DNA from: Paenibacillus sp. cl123
GTDB lineage: Bacteria; Bacillota; Bacilli; Paenibacillales; NBRC-103111
Length of the DNA stretch: 64,000 bases
Assembly (NCBI RefSeq): GCF_900101595.1
Contig: NZ_FMYY01000020.1
Span: forward strand, 58,600 to 122,599
Direction: 5' to 3'
The first letter of the stretch is position 1. Every line of letters starts with the position of its first letter. Shown one piece after another: positions 43,269 through 53,033 of this stretch. The notes beneath the pieces were generated by a model that searched no databases, had not been told where the DNA came from, and worked only from the letters and a program-made list of their open reading frames with translations. The position numbers and the translations under genes are program-made.

Positions 43269-44252
43269 ATGGAAAGAGAATTGGCCTTAGAGATCGTAAG
43301 AGTTACCGAACTGGCCGCACTTTCGGCTGCAAGCTGGATGGGACGAGGGGATAAACATCAGGCAGACGGAGCAGCTACATCCGCTATGAGGGCCATGTTC
43401 GATTCTGTATCTATCCGAGGCACCGTCGTCATCGGCGAAGGAGAAATGGATGAGGCCCCCATGCTGTACATCGGGGAAGCCGTAGGCAATGGACAAGGCC
43501 CTGAGGTTGATGTAGCCGTAGATCCTCTGGAAGGCACGGAGCTGGTAGCCAAAGGCTTGAATAACGCCCTCGCCGTTATCGCCATCGCGGGTAAGGGACA
43601 GCTTCTGCATGCCCCCGATATGTATATGGAAAAGCTTGCCGTAGGGCCTGCCCTTACAGGCAAACTAAGCCTGGACGATCCGCTCGAGCTTACGCTGCAG
43701 CGGGCCGCTGAGATTTTGGATAAGCCGCTAAGCAATCTTACCGTCATGATACTTGACAGGGATCGTCATCAGGAGAAAATAGCCACATTGCGCAAGGTTG
43801 GCGTGCGGATCAAGCTGCTGAGCGATGGAGACGTAGCCGGGGCGATGGCTCCGGCCTTGTCGGAATCCGGCATTGATCTTTATGTAGGTTCGGGCGGCGC
43901 CCCCGAAGGCGTGCTGGCAGCCGCTGCTCTTCGCTGCTTGGGTGGAGAGCTGCTGGGCCGGTTAATGCCGGCCAACGATGAGGAGGTTGCCCGCTGCCAA
44001 GCTATGGGCATACACGATCCGCTGAAGCTGCTCAGTATGGATGATATGGTCGGCACGGGGGATGTTATTTTCGCCGCTACAGGGATTACGCCTGGTGAAT
44101 TTTTAAGCGGCATTCGCTATACATCCGACCATCGTGCGGACACCCATTCCATCGTGATGAGAGCCAAAACCCGGACCATTCGTTTCATCCAATCGAGCCA
44201 TTACTTGCCAAACAAACAGCTGCTGAACGATATTCTTGCGCTGCAGCATTGA
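43269..44252 (+). CDS. glpX: fructose-1,6-bisphosphatase class II
   Basis: Gluconeogenic phosphatase (fructose 1,6-bisphosphate to fructose 6-phosphate), 327 residues. Metal/phosphate site VAVDPLEGTELVAKG near residues 85-97, acidic GEGEMDEAPM near 57-66, and GSGGAPEGVLAAAA near 200. The length is normal for GlpX. GGAGGAG precedes ATG. Divergent from ccpN, consistent with energy-dependent repression of gluconeogenesis. Confidence 0.95.
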   Translation: MERELALEIVRVTELAALSAASWMGRGDKHQADGAATSAMRAMFDSVSIRGTVVIGEGEMDEAPMLYIGEAVGNGQGPEVDVAVDPLEGTELVAKGLNNALAVIAIAGKGQLLHAPDMYMEKLAVGPALTGKLSLDDPLELTLQRAAEILDKPLSNLTVMILDRDRHQEKIATLRKVGVRIKLLSDGDVAGAMAPALSESGIDLYVGSGGAPEGVLAAAALRCLGGELLGRLMPANDEEVARCQAMGIHDPLKLLSMDDMVGTGDVIFAATGITPGEFLSGIRYTSDHRADTHSIVMRAKTRTIRFIQSSHYLPNKQLLNDILALQH

Positions 44253-44316
44253 TCTTGACTCTTCCTGTGTTACTATTTAGCTAAGCTAATTATTGACCAG
44301 GAAGAAGGTTAATCTC

Positions 44317-45135
44317 ATGAGTTTATTGTTTTTCACAGCTATCGGCTTACTCGCGGCAACCTTCGGCAGTCTTGTCGGACTCGGCGGCGGGGTCATTATT
44401 GTCCCGGCCCTCGTTTACTTAGGCCCTGTATTTGTCGGCCAATCCATCTCCGTATCTACGGCGGTAGGCACCTCGCTGGCAGTGCTCATCTTCACGGCTC
44501 TGTCCTCAACAATGACCTTCGTCAAGCAGAAACGGGTCGATTTCAAAAGCGGCTGGCTGTTTATCGTGACATGCGCTCCAGGAGCTATGGTTGGTTCCTA
44601 CATCACACAATTCGTCGATGCGGATTCCTTCCAGCTTAGCTTCGGGTTCTTCATGCTGTTTATGGCCATACTGCTAATAGTGCGTGACCGCATCAAGCCG
44701 CTGAATGTCCGGTGGAGCGTAAACCGCACGTATACGGACGGTGCCGGACAAACCTTCAACTACGGCTACAGCCTGGTACCCGCACTTGCATTAGGTCTAG
44801 CCGTAGGTTTTATTTCCGGATTGTTCGGCATTGGCGGCGGCTCCCTGTTCGTACCTGCGATGGTTTTGCTGTTCCGGTATCCGCCTCATGTAGCGACAGC
44901 CACCTCGATGTTTGTCATCCTGCTTTCTTCGTTAATGGGCACCTTCACCAAGCTTTCCTTGGGTCAGGTCGACCTTTGGATGGTCGTGTGTCTGGCCCCA
45001 ACCGCAATCATCGGTGGCTGGTTAGGCGCCCGTATCGCCAGTAAGCTGAGCAGCGCCAAATTGCTTTGGGTGCTCCGCATCTCTTTTGTCATCATTGCAG
45101 TTAAAATGATTCTGGAAGGCTTTAAAATCTTATAG
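44317..45135 (+). CDS. TauE/SafE-family anion exporter
   Basis: Membrane protein of 272 residues with about eight helices in two related halves: FGSLVGLGGGVIIVPALVYL near the N-terminus and ISGLFGIGGGSLFVPAMVLL in the middle are the duplicated GxGGG signature. Members export sulfite, sulfoacetate or related anions. ATG 44317 after GAAGAAGG matches the start of the first helix; a TTG at 44293 would add eight polar residues. The substrate is not predictable. Confidence 0.9.
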   Translation: MSLLFFTAIGLLAATFGSLVGLGGGVIIVPALVYLGPVFVGQSISVSTAVGTSLAVLIFTALSSTMTFVKQKRVDFKSGWLFIVTCAPGAMVGSYITQFVDADSFQLSFGFFMLFMAILLIVRDRIKPLNVRWSVNRTYTDGAGQTFNYGYSLVPALALGLAVGFISGLFGIGGGSLFVPAMVLLFRYPPHVATATSMFVILLSSLMGTFTKLSLGQVDLWMVVCLAPTAIIGGWLGARIASKLSSAKLLWVLRISFVIIAVKMILEGFKIL

Positions 45136-45216
45136 CCCGTGCCAAAAGCCAACAGGCATAAAAGCTCTCCCTTCATCCCACACTAACAACAATTCAGGGT
45201 GATAGGGGGAATTTTT

Positions 45217-46350
45217 TTGGCTGCACAACCCTTCGACAGGAGATTATTGGCCTATACCTTTTCCGGCTGCCTGCTCCTTCTGTTGCTCCCGGCTTGCAGC
45301 AGCAAACCGGCGCCCTCTTCTGAAGCGCCCGCTGCTCCACCGCCTTCCGCCGCTGCCCACAGACAGCAAGCCCCGGTTTCGAATGGCCTTATGGGCCTCG
45401 ACGGAGTTCAAGCTCCCAATTCCGCTGTCGCTAAGCCAAACGGGCACCCGAAATCGGCAGGAGCCGGGAATAAGGAGCCGCTATCCCTTGGCCCATTCGA
45501 TTTTATAGGACCGCCGCTTGTCGCCGCCCCTCCTAAACAAGCTGAGGCAGCTCCGGCTCCCATTCAGCCGTCAACCGAGTCTCCCGCAGTTCCCGCGCCT
45601 CCGGCGGCTCTTAAACCGAAGCCCAAGCCTGATGTTCGGAAAAACATCAAGCCCACAGCGGCAGCAAATGCTAAATCCGGCAGTTTGACCTTATCCCAGC
45701 TTGTCCGGAAATATCCCGATCTGCTGCTATTGCATGGACGCACAAGCAGCAAACAGATCGCCTTGACGTTCGATGATGCGCCGGATACGACTTATACCCC
45801 GCAAGTGCTGGATATCTTAAAGAAGTATAAGGTACGCGCGACTTTTTTCCTGATCGGCTCTCAAGCCCAAAAGCATCCTGCCATTGTCAAACGAATCGTT
45901 CAGGAAGGACATGTCATCGGCAACCATTCCTACTCTCATCCCTTGTTCACCAAGCTTTCTCAGACCGGCTTCCAAGATCAGATCGAGCAAACCGGACATA
46001 TTCTAAAACCCCTGATCGGCTATATGCCCAAGCTTATACGCCCGCCCTACGGTGAGATTAAAGAATCTCAGCTATTATGGGCCTCGGAAAAAGGGTATTT
46101 AATCGTCAATTGGAATGTCGATTCGCTTGACTGGAAGCAGCTGGGGGAAGCTCAAGTCACAAGCAATATATTGAATCATGTCACAGCCGGTTCGATCGTT
46201 CTCCAACATTCCGGTGGAGGAGCTTCCCAGAATCTGAAAGGAACCGTACAGGCGCTTCCCCGAGTCATCGAAGCGCTGCAAGCCAAAGGCTACCGGATCG
46301 TTACGTTGCCCGAGCTTCTGCGCGTGACCAAAAGTATACGAAGCAGTTAA
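45217..46350 (+). CDS. polysaccharide deacetylase lipoprotein
   Basis: Carbohydrate esterase 4 family protein, 377 residues, TTG start six bases after AGGGGGA. Lipoprotein signal with lipobox LLPAC, a Pro/Ala-rich linker (about 30-150) that spans the wall, then the NodB domain: TFDDAPD (catalytic base and metal Asp), HSYSHP metal histidines, RPPYGE, NWNVDSLDW and LQHSGG (catalytic His). All motifs are intact. It probably N-deacetylates peptidoglycan or another surface glycan. Confidence 0.92.
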   Translation: MAAQPFDRRLLAYTFSGCLLLLLLPACSSKPAPSSEAPAAPPPSAAAHRQQAPVSNGLMGLDGVQAPNSAVAKPNGHPKSAGAGNKEPLSLGPFDFIGPPLVAAPPKQAEAAPAPIQPSTESPAVPAPPAALKPKPKPDVRKNIKPTAAANAKSGSLTLSQLVRKYPDLLLLHGRTSSKQIALTFDDAPDTTYTPQVLDILKKYKVRATFFLIGSQAQKHPAIVKRIVQEGHVIGNHSYSHPLFTKLSQTGFQDQIEQTGHILKPLIGYMPKLIRPPYGEIKESQLLWASEKGYLIVNWNVDSLDWKQLGEAQVTSNILNHVTAGSIVLQHSGGGASQNLKGTVQALPRVIEALQAKGYRIVTLPELLRVTKSIRSS

Positions 46351-46360
46351 TGCCAAAAAA

Positions 46361-46404
46361 CAGAACTGATCTCCATAACAGAAGATCAGTTCTGTGTTCT
46401 GTTT
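46361..46404. terminator. bidirectional terminator after the deacetylase gene
   Basis: CAGAACTGATCT pairs with AGATCAGTTCTG; T-rich on both exits (TGTTCTGTTT on plus, TTTTTTGG on minus). It separates convergent units. Confidence 0.75.
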
Positions 46405-46492
46405 CTGGCAGTCACAATTACATTGAAGCGACTTGGCGAGATGGAATAAATCCGCAAGTTCTTCGCCTACCGCTTCTGGCTGCGCGCCAAAA

Positions 46493-47287
46493 TTAAAAGA
46501 TGGTCGGTACCATTCCCCCATCTATTCGGATCGGGGATCCTTTGAAGGCGGAGGCCATCGGGCTGCAAAGGAAAGCAGTCAACCGGCCAATCTCCACAGG
46601 TCTGATAAACCGCCCGATTTCGGATTGAGGCAGGTTTTTCGTCATAAAGTCTTTCTCTTTAGCCTCGAAGGTCATTTTGTCGTTGGAATAAATGCTCTCG
46701 ATGATCTCCATCACGTTCTCGGAGAGGGTCGGCCCCGGCAGGATCGTGTTCACTGTCACTTCGGCGCCGCGGGTCAGCTTGGACAAGCTTTTGGACAATG
46801 ACAACAGCATGGATTTGGTCACACCGTATTGAGGCATCTGTCCGGAAGGCATGACGGCTTCCTCACTCGCGATGAAGATAATACGGCCGTATTCGCGTCT
46901 CAGCATGGAGGGCAAATAAAACTTGCTTAAGGCGTTGGCGGCGAGAAAGTTCGTACGGAAGTACTTCTCCCATACGGCATCGTCTACGTTGTCATAGGAC
47001 ATGATCTCATAGATGCCCATGCTGTTGACGAGGATATCGACGTGGGGGAAACTTGTGAATAAAGCTTCTCTTTGCCGCGAATCGACGAGATCGGCGGTTG
47101 CATTTCGAGGTTCCGTTTCCGGGAATGCCGCTTGGATCTCAGCTACCGTACGTTCTACGTCATCGTTGTTACGCCCATTTATGAGAACATGAACACCTTC
47201 CCTGGCAAGTTCAAAGGCAATCGCTTTTCCTATGCCTCTAGTTGATCCCGTTACTAAAGCTGTCTTATTCTTTAATCCCATATCCAT
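46493..47287 (-). CDS. short-chain dehydrogenase/reductase
   Basis: NAD(P)-dependent oxidoreductase of 264 residues. GSTRGIGKAIA nucleotide site, ILVNSMGIYE in the NNAG position, and active site with Ser in IIFIASEEA and YGVTK. The C-terminus ends IRIDGGMVPTIF, usual for fatty-acid/sugar-type SDRs. ATG 47287 follows AAGGAG with nine bases spacing. 74 bp downstream of an AraC regulator on the same strand, so probably one transcript. The substrate is unknown. Confidence 0.9.
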   Translation of the reverse strand: MDMGLKNKTALVTGSTRGIGKAIAFELAREGVHVLINGRNNDDVERTVAEIQAAFPETEPRNATADLVDSRQREALFTSFPHVDILVNSMGIYEIMSYDNVDDAVWEKYFRTNFLAANALSKFYLPSMLRREYGRIIFIASEEAVMPSGQMPQYGVTKSMLLSLSKSLSKLTRGAEVTVNTILPGPTLSENVMEIIESIYSNDKMTFEAKEKDFMTKNLPQSEIGRFIRPVEIGRLTAFLCSPMASAFKGSPIRIDGGMVPTIF

Positions 47288-47361
47288 CTGCCTGCACTCC
47301 TTGTGTCTAGGATAGGGATCATGATACATCGTTTCGTCTGCTCGGTAACTAGCACGGAACG

Positions 47362-48366
47362 TCAATTCTCTTGCAAGACACGCCAACTGGCAGGAGTCTC
47401 CCCTGTCCATAAGCGAAACGCGCGATAAAACGAATTTTGGTCCTCGTAGCCGACGAGAAAAGCGACCTCTTTGATCTCCAGCGCAGGGTTTGCCAAGTAA
47501 GCGAAAGCCATCTCCCGCTTCGTTTTCGCCAGCAACCGTTTAAAGCTTTCGCCTTCTTCCGTCAGCCTTCGCTGCAAGGTGCGCTCGCTCATCCCTAGCT
47601 CCGAGGCTACGGTTTGAATGTCGATTCTCCCTAGAGTCAGGCACCGAGACAGGAGCCACTGCACCTTAGCGCTCATGGTGGACTGGCTCTGCCGCTCCTC
47701 TAACGTACGATCCAAGGAGGGAGTCAGAATCTCGAGAAGTTCTTCGTTGTACGACGTGAAGGGGCGATCCAGATCTTCACGATTCAGTATGAGCCGATTG
47801 CGCTCCGTCCCTGTCCGAACGCGACAACCGAAATAACTTTCAAGAGCTTCAACATCGCCCATGGGGTTTATGAATTCGACGGCATGTGCCTTCAGATGAT
47901 GACCGGTTCCCCGACGCCCGAGCTCAAGCAGATAAGCGAGCGTAATGCCGACAAGCACCGGCGGTCCGGGCAGCTCGGCATGCTGCCATTCCAATTCAAT
48001 CGAACATCGCCCGCCTTCTTCCTGAATCTTCAAGTTTTCCGGAGGGCACATTTGCTTATAGCGCGCCATTCGGTTAAGCGCGTCCCGGTAGTCGCAAGCA
48101 TGAAAGGTCGCCAAAGCATCCGGCGGATACTGTGCTGTCTCGTACGCGGTCGCAAGCTTGACGATGCCTGCAGCGATGTCCCCGACTAGTTCGGAATAAG
48201 CTTGCCAAATCGCATAATATTGTGTGGTCGTAACTAACGGTTCGCTGATGACGGTTAGCGGCAGACGTGCTTGGCGGGCTACATCAATGGGTTCTATTCC
48301 TATCCCCCTCAAGCTGGTCCAGAAGCCTGGCGCGATCTTGATGCGGTTTGCGGAAGAAGCGTTCAT
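47362..48366 (-). CDS. AraC-family regulator with PF12625-type N-terminus
   Basis: Transcription regulator of 334 residues. N-terminal ligand domain (about 15-200) of the arabinose-binding AraC type found in OruR/ArgR-like regulators, and C-terminal double helix-turn-helix (about 235-330: IQTVASELGMSERTLQRRLTEEGESF and EVAFLVGYEDQNSFYRAFRLWTGETP). GGAGGTCGACAGCC precedes ATG. It likely controls the SDR that follows. This regulator class is more usual in Proteobacteria, so transfer is possible. Confidence 0.88.
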   Translation of the reverse strand: MNASSANRIKIAPGFWTSLRGIGIEPIDVARQARLPLTVISEPLVTTTQYYAIWQAYSELVGDIAAGIVKLATAYETAQYPPDALATFHACDYRDALNRMARYKQMCPPENLKIQEEGGRCSIELEWQHAELPGPPVLVGITLAYLLELGRRGTGHHLKAHAVEFINPMGDVEALESYFGCRVRTGTERNRLILNREDLDRPFTSYNEELLEILTPSLDRTLEERQSQSTMSAKVQWLLSRCLTLGRIDIQTVASELGMSERTLQRRLTEEGESFKRLLAKTKREMAFAYLANPALEIKEVAFLVGYEDQNSFYRAFRLWTGETPASWRVLQEN

Positions 48367-48509
48367 GGCTGTCGACCTCCAAGGGCAAAGTCAAATCGCA
48401 ATCATCCACGACGCCGTGGACTATTGATTCTTCTGATTATAGCCTAACCGGGAGGGGTGAGGCCACCCGGTTAATCATTTGCGGTGGCCTCATGAACTAT
48501 TTTCCTGCG

Positions 48510-49373
48510 TTATCGTTGAACACTCCCGCCAAGAAATTCATGGCGATATATATCGGAGACTTTTTCCAGCACAGTCTGCGCATGCTCTGTAAACTTCAAG
48601 TCCGCAATCCGATCTTTGAACAGAAACACGCCGGTCTCATTGCTGTTTTTGCCAAGAGCTCCCTCATATAATAGATTGGCTCCATGAGTTGGCGGAGAGG
48701 AAAAAAACTTCATGAATAGTTCGAACCCTGCGGTCAGTCCGGAATCTTTTTCTTTTCTTAGCGTGTTGTTAATGCCCGGGTCAACGCTGCGGATCTTGAT
48801 GCCTTCCTTGGCAAGCTGCGGTGCGACGGCTTGGGTCCACAACGAAAGAGCCAGCTTCGAAGTCGCATAGGGTCCATACATTTTGCGGAAGGTTTGGGGA
48901 TGCTCCAATTTTTCGATCGTAAACTCCTTCGTAAATCTAAACACCTGCGACGAAGTGTTAATCACCGTTTTTAAACGGCCGTTATTGAGCAGGTCCTTCA
49001 ATTCCATCAGAATAATATAAGGAACGACTGTCAACAATTCATAATGCAATTCACGTCCTTGTTTCGAATAGCGCAGCTCACTTAATCCTCCTCCGGCGTT
49101 GTTAAACAAAATATCGAGCTGCTGCTCCTTGCTTTTGATTTCTTCCAAAGCGTGTCTCAAGCTGCCATAATCGGTGAGATCCTTCACTTTATAGGCGCGG
49201 AGCCGCCCGTCCTTGAGATGATTTTGGAGGAATCTATCTTCCTCCGGAAAATCCGACCGGTTCAAAGCAACCACCTGCCAGTTCTCCGACAGCATTTTCC
49301 GGGCCAATGCCAACCCGATCCCGTTACTTGCACCTGTAATCAATGCCATACGTTCTCGTTGATTCTTACTCAA
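48510..49373 (-). CDS. short-chain dehydrogenase/reductase, retinol-dehydrogenase-like
   Basis: Oxidoreductase of 287 residues. GASNGIGLALA nucleotide site, ILFNNAGGGLS, VINTSSQVF with catalytic Ser and YATSK with catalytic Tyr/Lys. Starts at TTG seven bases after AAGGAGG. Follows the next SDR gene (131-bp gap, same strand), so the two may form one operon under the divergent TetR regulator. A long C-terminal part (NNTLRKEKDSG onwards) is typical of the protochlorophyllide/retinol-dehydrogenase branch. Confidence 0.88.
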   Translation of the reverse strand: MSKNQRERMALITGASNGIGLALARKMLSENWQVVALNRSDFPEEDRFLQNHLKDGRLRAYKVKDLTDYGSLRHALEEIKSKEQQLDILFNNAGGGLSELRYSKQGRELHYELLTVVPYIILMELKDLLNNGRLKTVINTSSQVFRFTKEFTIEKLEHPQTFRKMYGPYATSKLALSLWTQAVAPQLAKEGIKIRSVDPGINNTLRKEKDSGLTAGFELFMKFFSSPPTHGANLLYEGALGKNSNETGVFLFKDRIADLKFTEHAQTVLEKVSDIYRHEFLGGSVQR

Positions 49374-49503
49374 AGCATGTCCTCCTTCATTCAGAATTTC
49401 ACCGGTTAAATGTGCGTATCAGTCGGAGTCGGGCATTTCGCTCTGATAAAATCGTGCATTCTGCGATTTCGAATGGTCTTCCAAGGCGCGTAAATGGACG
49501 AGC

Positions 49504-50262
49504 TTAGATCTGGGAGCCGCCTCCGTCGACAGGGAACTCAGCTCCTGTGGTATAGGTGGCCTCAAATGCCAGGAATGCAACGGCCTTGGCGACCTCGACT
49601 GGATCGCCTAAACGCAGCATTGGGAGCTGCTGTCTCATCTGTGCTTTTGTCTGTTTGGCAGCTTCTTCCGGCATTGCCTTTTCCATGATGCCTGTGTCAA
49701 TAACGCCGGGACTGACTGCGTTGACGCGAATATTTCGAGGCAATAACTCGCGCGCCAGACCTCGAGTCATGGAGCGCAGCGCCGCCTTACTAGCTGCGTA
49801 AGCACTGAGCATGGGTAGACCCACTGCGTTCACGATGGAGGTGGTAAGGACTACCCCGCCGCCTGAGCCCAGCAACGGAGCAAGTTTCTGCACGGTAAAG
49901 TACGGTCCTTTGGCATTGATAGCAAGTATCTCGTCGTACTTTTCTTCGGTCATTGTCTCGAAAGGGACAAACCCCGTAACACCAGCGTTAACGAACAGGG
50001 CATCAATTGTTCCAAATTCATCCTTTACTCGATCAGCTAACGCGGCAATATCTTTCAATGAAGCGGCATCGCTTATAACCGCGATTGCGCTGTTGCCGAG
50101 TTGTGCACGAGCCGCATCCAACGTCCCCTGGGTACGTCCAGTAATCAGAACGTGTGCGCCTTCGTCCACTAGCAACTTCGCTGTCGCAAGACCTATTCCG
50201 CTGCTGCCTCCCGTGATTACGACCTTTTTGTCAGAGAATTTGCCCTTGCTGAATAAATCCAT
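49504..50262 (-). CDS. short-chain dehydrogenase/reductase
   Basis: Oxidoreductase of 252 residues, the classic SDR plan: TGGSSGIGLATAKLL, LFVNAGVTG (NAG), LTTSIVNAVG with Ser, YAASKAAL, and C-terminal TTGAEFPVDGG. GRTQ after beta-2 suggests NADP. AAAAGGAGG precedes ATG. Divergent from a TetR regulator with an AT-rich palindromic spacer, which points to local repression. Confidence 0.92.
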   Translation of the reverse strand: MDLFSKGKFSDKKVVITGGSSGIGLATAKLLVDEGAHVLITGRTQGTLDAARAQLGNSAIAVISDAASLKDIAALADRVKDEFGTIDALFVNAGVTGFVPFETMTEEKYDEILAINAKGPYFTVQKLAPLLGSGGGVVLTTSIVNAVGLPMLSAYAASKAALRSMTRGLARELLPRNIRVNAVSPGVIDTGIMEKAMPEEAAKQTKAQMRQQLPMLRLGDPVEVAKAVAFLAFEATYTTGAEFPVDGGGSQI

Positions 50263-50344
50263 TTCAAACGTCCTCCTTTTATAATCCGCAATCGGATGTT
50301 AGGTACAGGAGCGATTATAAAACAATAAATTTAATAAGTAAACA

Positions 50345-50358
50345 AAATTAATTAATTT
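50345..50358. promoter_or_regulatory. 14-bp palindrome, candidate TetR operator
   Basis: AAATTAATTAATTT is a perfect palindrome in the SDR/TetR divergent spacer; TAATTAG and TTATAATATG (possible -10 at 50402-50407) follow. The very low GC means chance is possible. Confidence 0.35.
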
Positions 50359-50441
50359 AGTTCATTTAATTAGTTTTATACATAAAGAGCAGCACATTTG
50401 TTATAATATGTTTTGCAGGCATCAAAGGGAGGTATTTATCC

Positions 50442-51080
50442 GTGAGAAAAGCAGCGAGTGTAGATTCATATGTGGGAAAAATAAAGCCCATTATAAGAAA
50501 AACAAAATTCAGCCAACTGAAGGTCGACGATCTCGCCAAATATATGGATATCAGTAAAGTGACACTTTATAAGCATTTTTCCTCCAAAGACGACATCATC
50601 GAACAAGTCGTGGATTATTACATTGATTATTCGAAGGAGGCTGACACCGTTGTCAAAGATGATTCCGTCTCATTTTTGGACCGTTTTCAATTAACATTTT
50701 TACAATCTTTGATGTGCGCCGCGTATATCTCCGATTTGTTCTTGCAAGATCTTAAGGAATTTTATCCGCACCATTTTGACAATCTGTCCATTGCCCTGCA
50801 AAATCGGAATAAAAGCTTACAAGCTTTTTTTGAAGCCGGTATGGAGCAACAGATTTTCAACAGATTGAATGCCGTGTTGTTTATGGTTCAAGATGACGCT
50901 GTGCTGCGACGCTTTATCGAGCCGTCATTTTCGATTCAGTATGATATCACTTTGAAACAAGCTATTATGGATTTCTACTCCATGAAGCAGTATCAATTGC
51001 TAAAACCTGAATATCTGAAGATCATAGACAATTCCAATATGGAGGGGAAAATCGTTCATATTTTGCAAGCCATTTCATAA
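50442..51080 (+). CDS. TetR-family regulator
   Basis: Repressor of 212 residues with N-terminal TetR helix-turn-helix (FSQLKVDDLAKYMDISKVTLYKHFSSKDDIIEQVV, about 22-56) and a helical ligand-binding domain without clear subfamily. GTG start after AGGGAGG. Lower GC than the core genes. Its target is most likely the divergent SDR gene(s). Confidence 0.88.
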   Translation: MRKAASVDSYVGKIKPIIRKTKFSQLKVDDLAKYMDISKVTLYKHFSSKDDIIEQVVDYYIDYSKEADTVVKDDSVSFLDRFQLTFLQSLMCAAYISDLFLQDLKEFYPHHFDNLSIALQNRNKSLQAFFEAGMEQQIFNRLNAVLFMVQDDAVLRRFIEPSFSIQYDITLKQAIMDFYSMKQYQLLKPEYLKIIDNSNMEGKIVHILQAIS

Positions 51081-51217
51081 GTGCAGCGTCCATATCCGAT
51101 TCCGTTGCGGACGACATGGCTGGTCGTCTTGCTGGAGGACGCTAAAACTAAGAACAACGAATAACAGCATGCGCTGCCTAGTCGTTTGCAAATTAGGCAA
51201 TGCCTGCCGGACGCAAA

Positions 51218-51239
51218 TAACCGCCCTAAAGGGCGGTTA
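51218..51239. terminator. bidirectional terminator between tetR and ilvB
   Basis: TAACCGCCC and GGGCGGTTA form a perfect stem of nine to ten bp between convergent genes; AGAAAAGG and TTATTTGC flank it. No other gene was seen in 51081-51284. Confidence 0.65.
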
Positions 51240-51284
51240 GAAAAGGCACGTTCCATCCGGAGGCGCAACGACTCTTCGGCGCAA

Positions 51285-53015
51285 TTATTCGTCGTACCCT
51301 AGAAGCATTTGATCCAGCGTCGTGCCGGCAAGCACCATGGGGTACACGTTCTCATTGGCCGGGATGACGAACTCGACGAGCACAGGTCCTGTTGTCTGCA
51401 GCGCCTCAAACCAGACCTTGGAAGCCTCAGCCTTGCTCGTTGCCCTTAATCCCTTGATTCCGTATGCTTCCGCAAGCTGGACGAAATCCGGACTGCCGGA
51501 CAGATCGATCTGGCTGTAACGTCGTTCGTACATCAATTCCTGCTGCTGCTTAACCATGCCGAGTACCTGGTTGTTCAAGACCACGATTTTGACCGGAATC
51601 TGATGAATCGCGCAGATCGCCATCTCCTGCGCGCACATCTGCATGCCCCCGTCGCCATTGATCGAGACGACCAGACGATCCGGATTTCCGACTTTAGCTC
51701 CGATCGCAGCCGGGAATCCAAAGCCCATCGTGCCAAGACCGCCCGACGTGATGAGTGAGCGAGGATGCTTGAAGCGGTAAAACTGCGCGGTCCACATTTG
51801 ATGCTGGCCGACATCGGTGGTGATGATCGCATTGCCTTGCGTCGTCTCGCTAATCATCTCGAGCACATATTGCGGCTTAATGACTGTATCCGAATCGGTA
51901 TATCGAAGCGGATGCTGCGCCTTATACGCATGAAGCTGCTCGAGCCAGGCTTCCGTCTGAGCTGCTTGCGCTTTCGTGTTCGCATAAGCCAGCACGTTTT
52001 TAATATCGCCGATGCACGCGATCTCTGTCTTGACGTTCTTGCCGATTTCCGCAGGATCGATATCGATATGGGCGAAACGTGTGGCCTTAGGCGCAAACCC
52101 GTCCAGCTTCATCGTGACCCTGTCATCGAAACGCGAGCCGATCGAAATAATGAGATCCGCATTCTGCACCGCCATGTTCGCCGCATATACGCCATGATGT
52201 CCGAGCATGCCCAGCCACATTTCGTCATCGCTCGGAAACCCGCCGAGGCCGAGCAGAGTCGTCGCGACCGGAATCCGCGTAGTGTGGACGAACTTGATGA
52301 GTTCCTGCGAGGCGTTCGCATAGACAACGCCGCCGCCTGCGATAATAAGCGGCTTGCGCGCTTCTGCCATCGCCTGAAGCAGCGCATCCACTTCTGCCGG
52401 ATTCGGTTGCGGGGCTCTGTGGTATCCGCGCAGCTGAACCGTGTCCGCCGGACGATATGCCATCCGCTGATTGGTCACGTCTTTCGGAATATCGATCAAG
52501 ACAGGACCTTTGCGGCCCGTATTCGCGATGTAGAACGCTTCACGAATGATGCGAGGAAGGTCGTTTACATGGCGAACCATGTAGCTGTGCTTCGTAATCG
52601 ACATCGTGATGCTAAAGATATCCGCTTCCTGAAAAGCATCCGTGCCCATGACAGTCGTAGATACGTTCCCCGTTATGACGACCAGCGGCACCGAATCCAT
52701 ATAGGCGGTTGCGATGCCAGTCACCAGATTTGTTGCTCCCGGACCGGATGTCGCAATGCATACCCCAACCTTCCCCGTAGACCTGGCATAGCCGTCCGCC
52801 GCGTGAATCGCGCCTTGTTCGTGCCGGGTCAAGATATGCTTGAATTCAGGCTGATGTACCATCGCGTCATAAATGTAGAGCACATTGCCTCCCGGATAGC
52901 CGAATACGCATTCCACCCCTTCCTGCAGCAAGCCGCGCAAAAGCACCTCCGAACCGGTGATATATTCCTCTGATGGCGTCGTTGTTTCATTCGTCATTCC
53001 TATTTGCTGTTCCAT
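51285..53015 (-). CDS. ilvB: acetolactate synthase large subunit
   Basis: Thiamine-diphosphate enzyme that condenses two pyruvates to acetolactate (valine/leucine route) or pyruvate with 2-oxobutyrate (isoleucine), 576 residues. Catalytic Glu in RHEQGA (about 62), FAD-binding middle domain, and TPP motif NGDGGMQMCAQE with VVLNN near 475-505. ATG 53015 follows AAAGGAGG; the open frame upstream runs through the leader RNA and is not coding. Unusual: no ilvN, ilvC or leu genes follow; a terminator and a tetR gene come instead. Controlled by two tandem T-boxes. Confidence 0.95.
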   Translation of the reverse strand: MEQQIGMTNETTTPSEEYITGSEVLLRGLLQEGVECVFGYPGGNVLYIYDAMVHQPEFKHILTRHEQGAIHAADGYARSTGKVGVCIATSGPGATNLVTGIATAYMDSVPLVVITGNVSTTVMGTDAFQEADIFSITMSITKHSYMVRHVNDLPRIIREAFYIANTGRKGPVLIDIPKDVTNQRMAYRPADTVQLRGYHRAPQPNPAEVDALLQAMAEARKPLIIAGGGVVYANASQELIKFVHTTRIPVATTLLGLGGFPSDDEMWLGMLGHHGVYAANMAVQNADLIISIGSRFDDRVTMKLDGFAPKATRFAHIDIDPAEIGKNVKTEIACIGDIKNVLAYANTKAQAAQTEAWLEQLHAYKAQHPLRYTDSDTVIKPQYVLEMISETTQGNAIITTDVGQHQMWTAQFYRFKHPRSLITSGGLGTMGFGFPAAIGAKVGNPDRLVVSINGDGGMQMCAQEMAICAIHQIPVKIVVLNNQVLGMVKQQQELMYERRYSQIDLSGSPDFVQLAEAYGIKGLRATSKAEASKVWFEALQTTGPVLVEFVIPANENVYPMVLAGTTLDQMLLGYDE

Positions 53016-53033
53016 TGGGCAGCCTCCTTTGCA

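Noticed and set aside
51765..52973. 402-codon plus-strand frame opposite ilvB
   Set aside because: Antisense shadow of ilvB with no ribosome site or recognisable domain.
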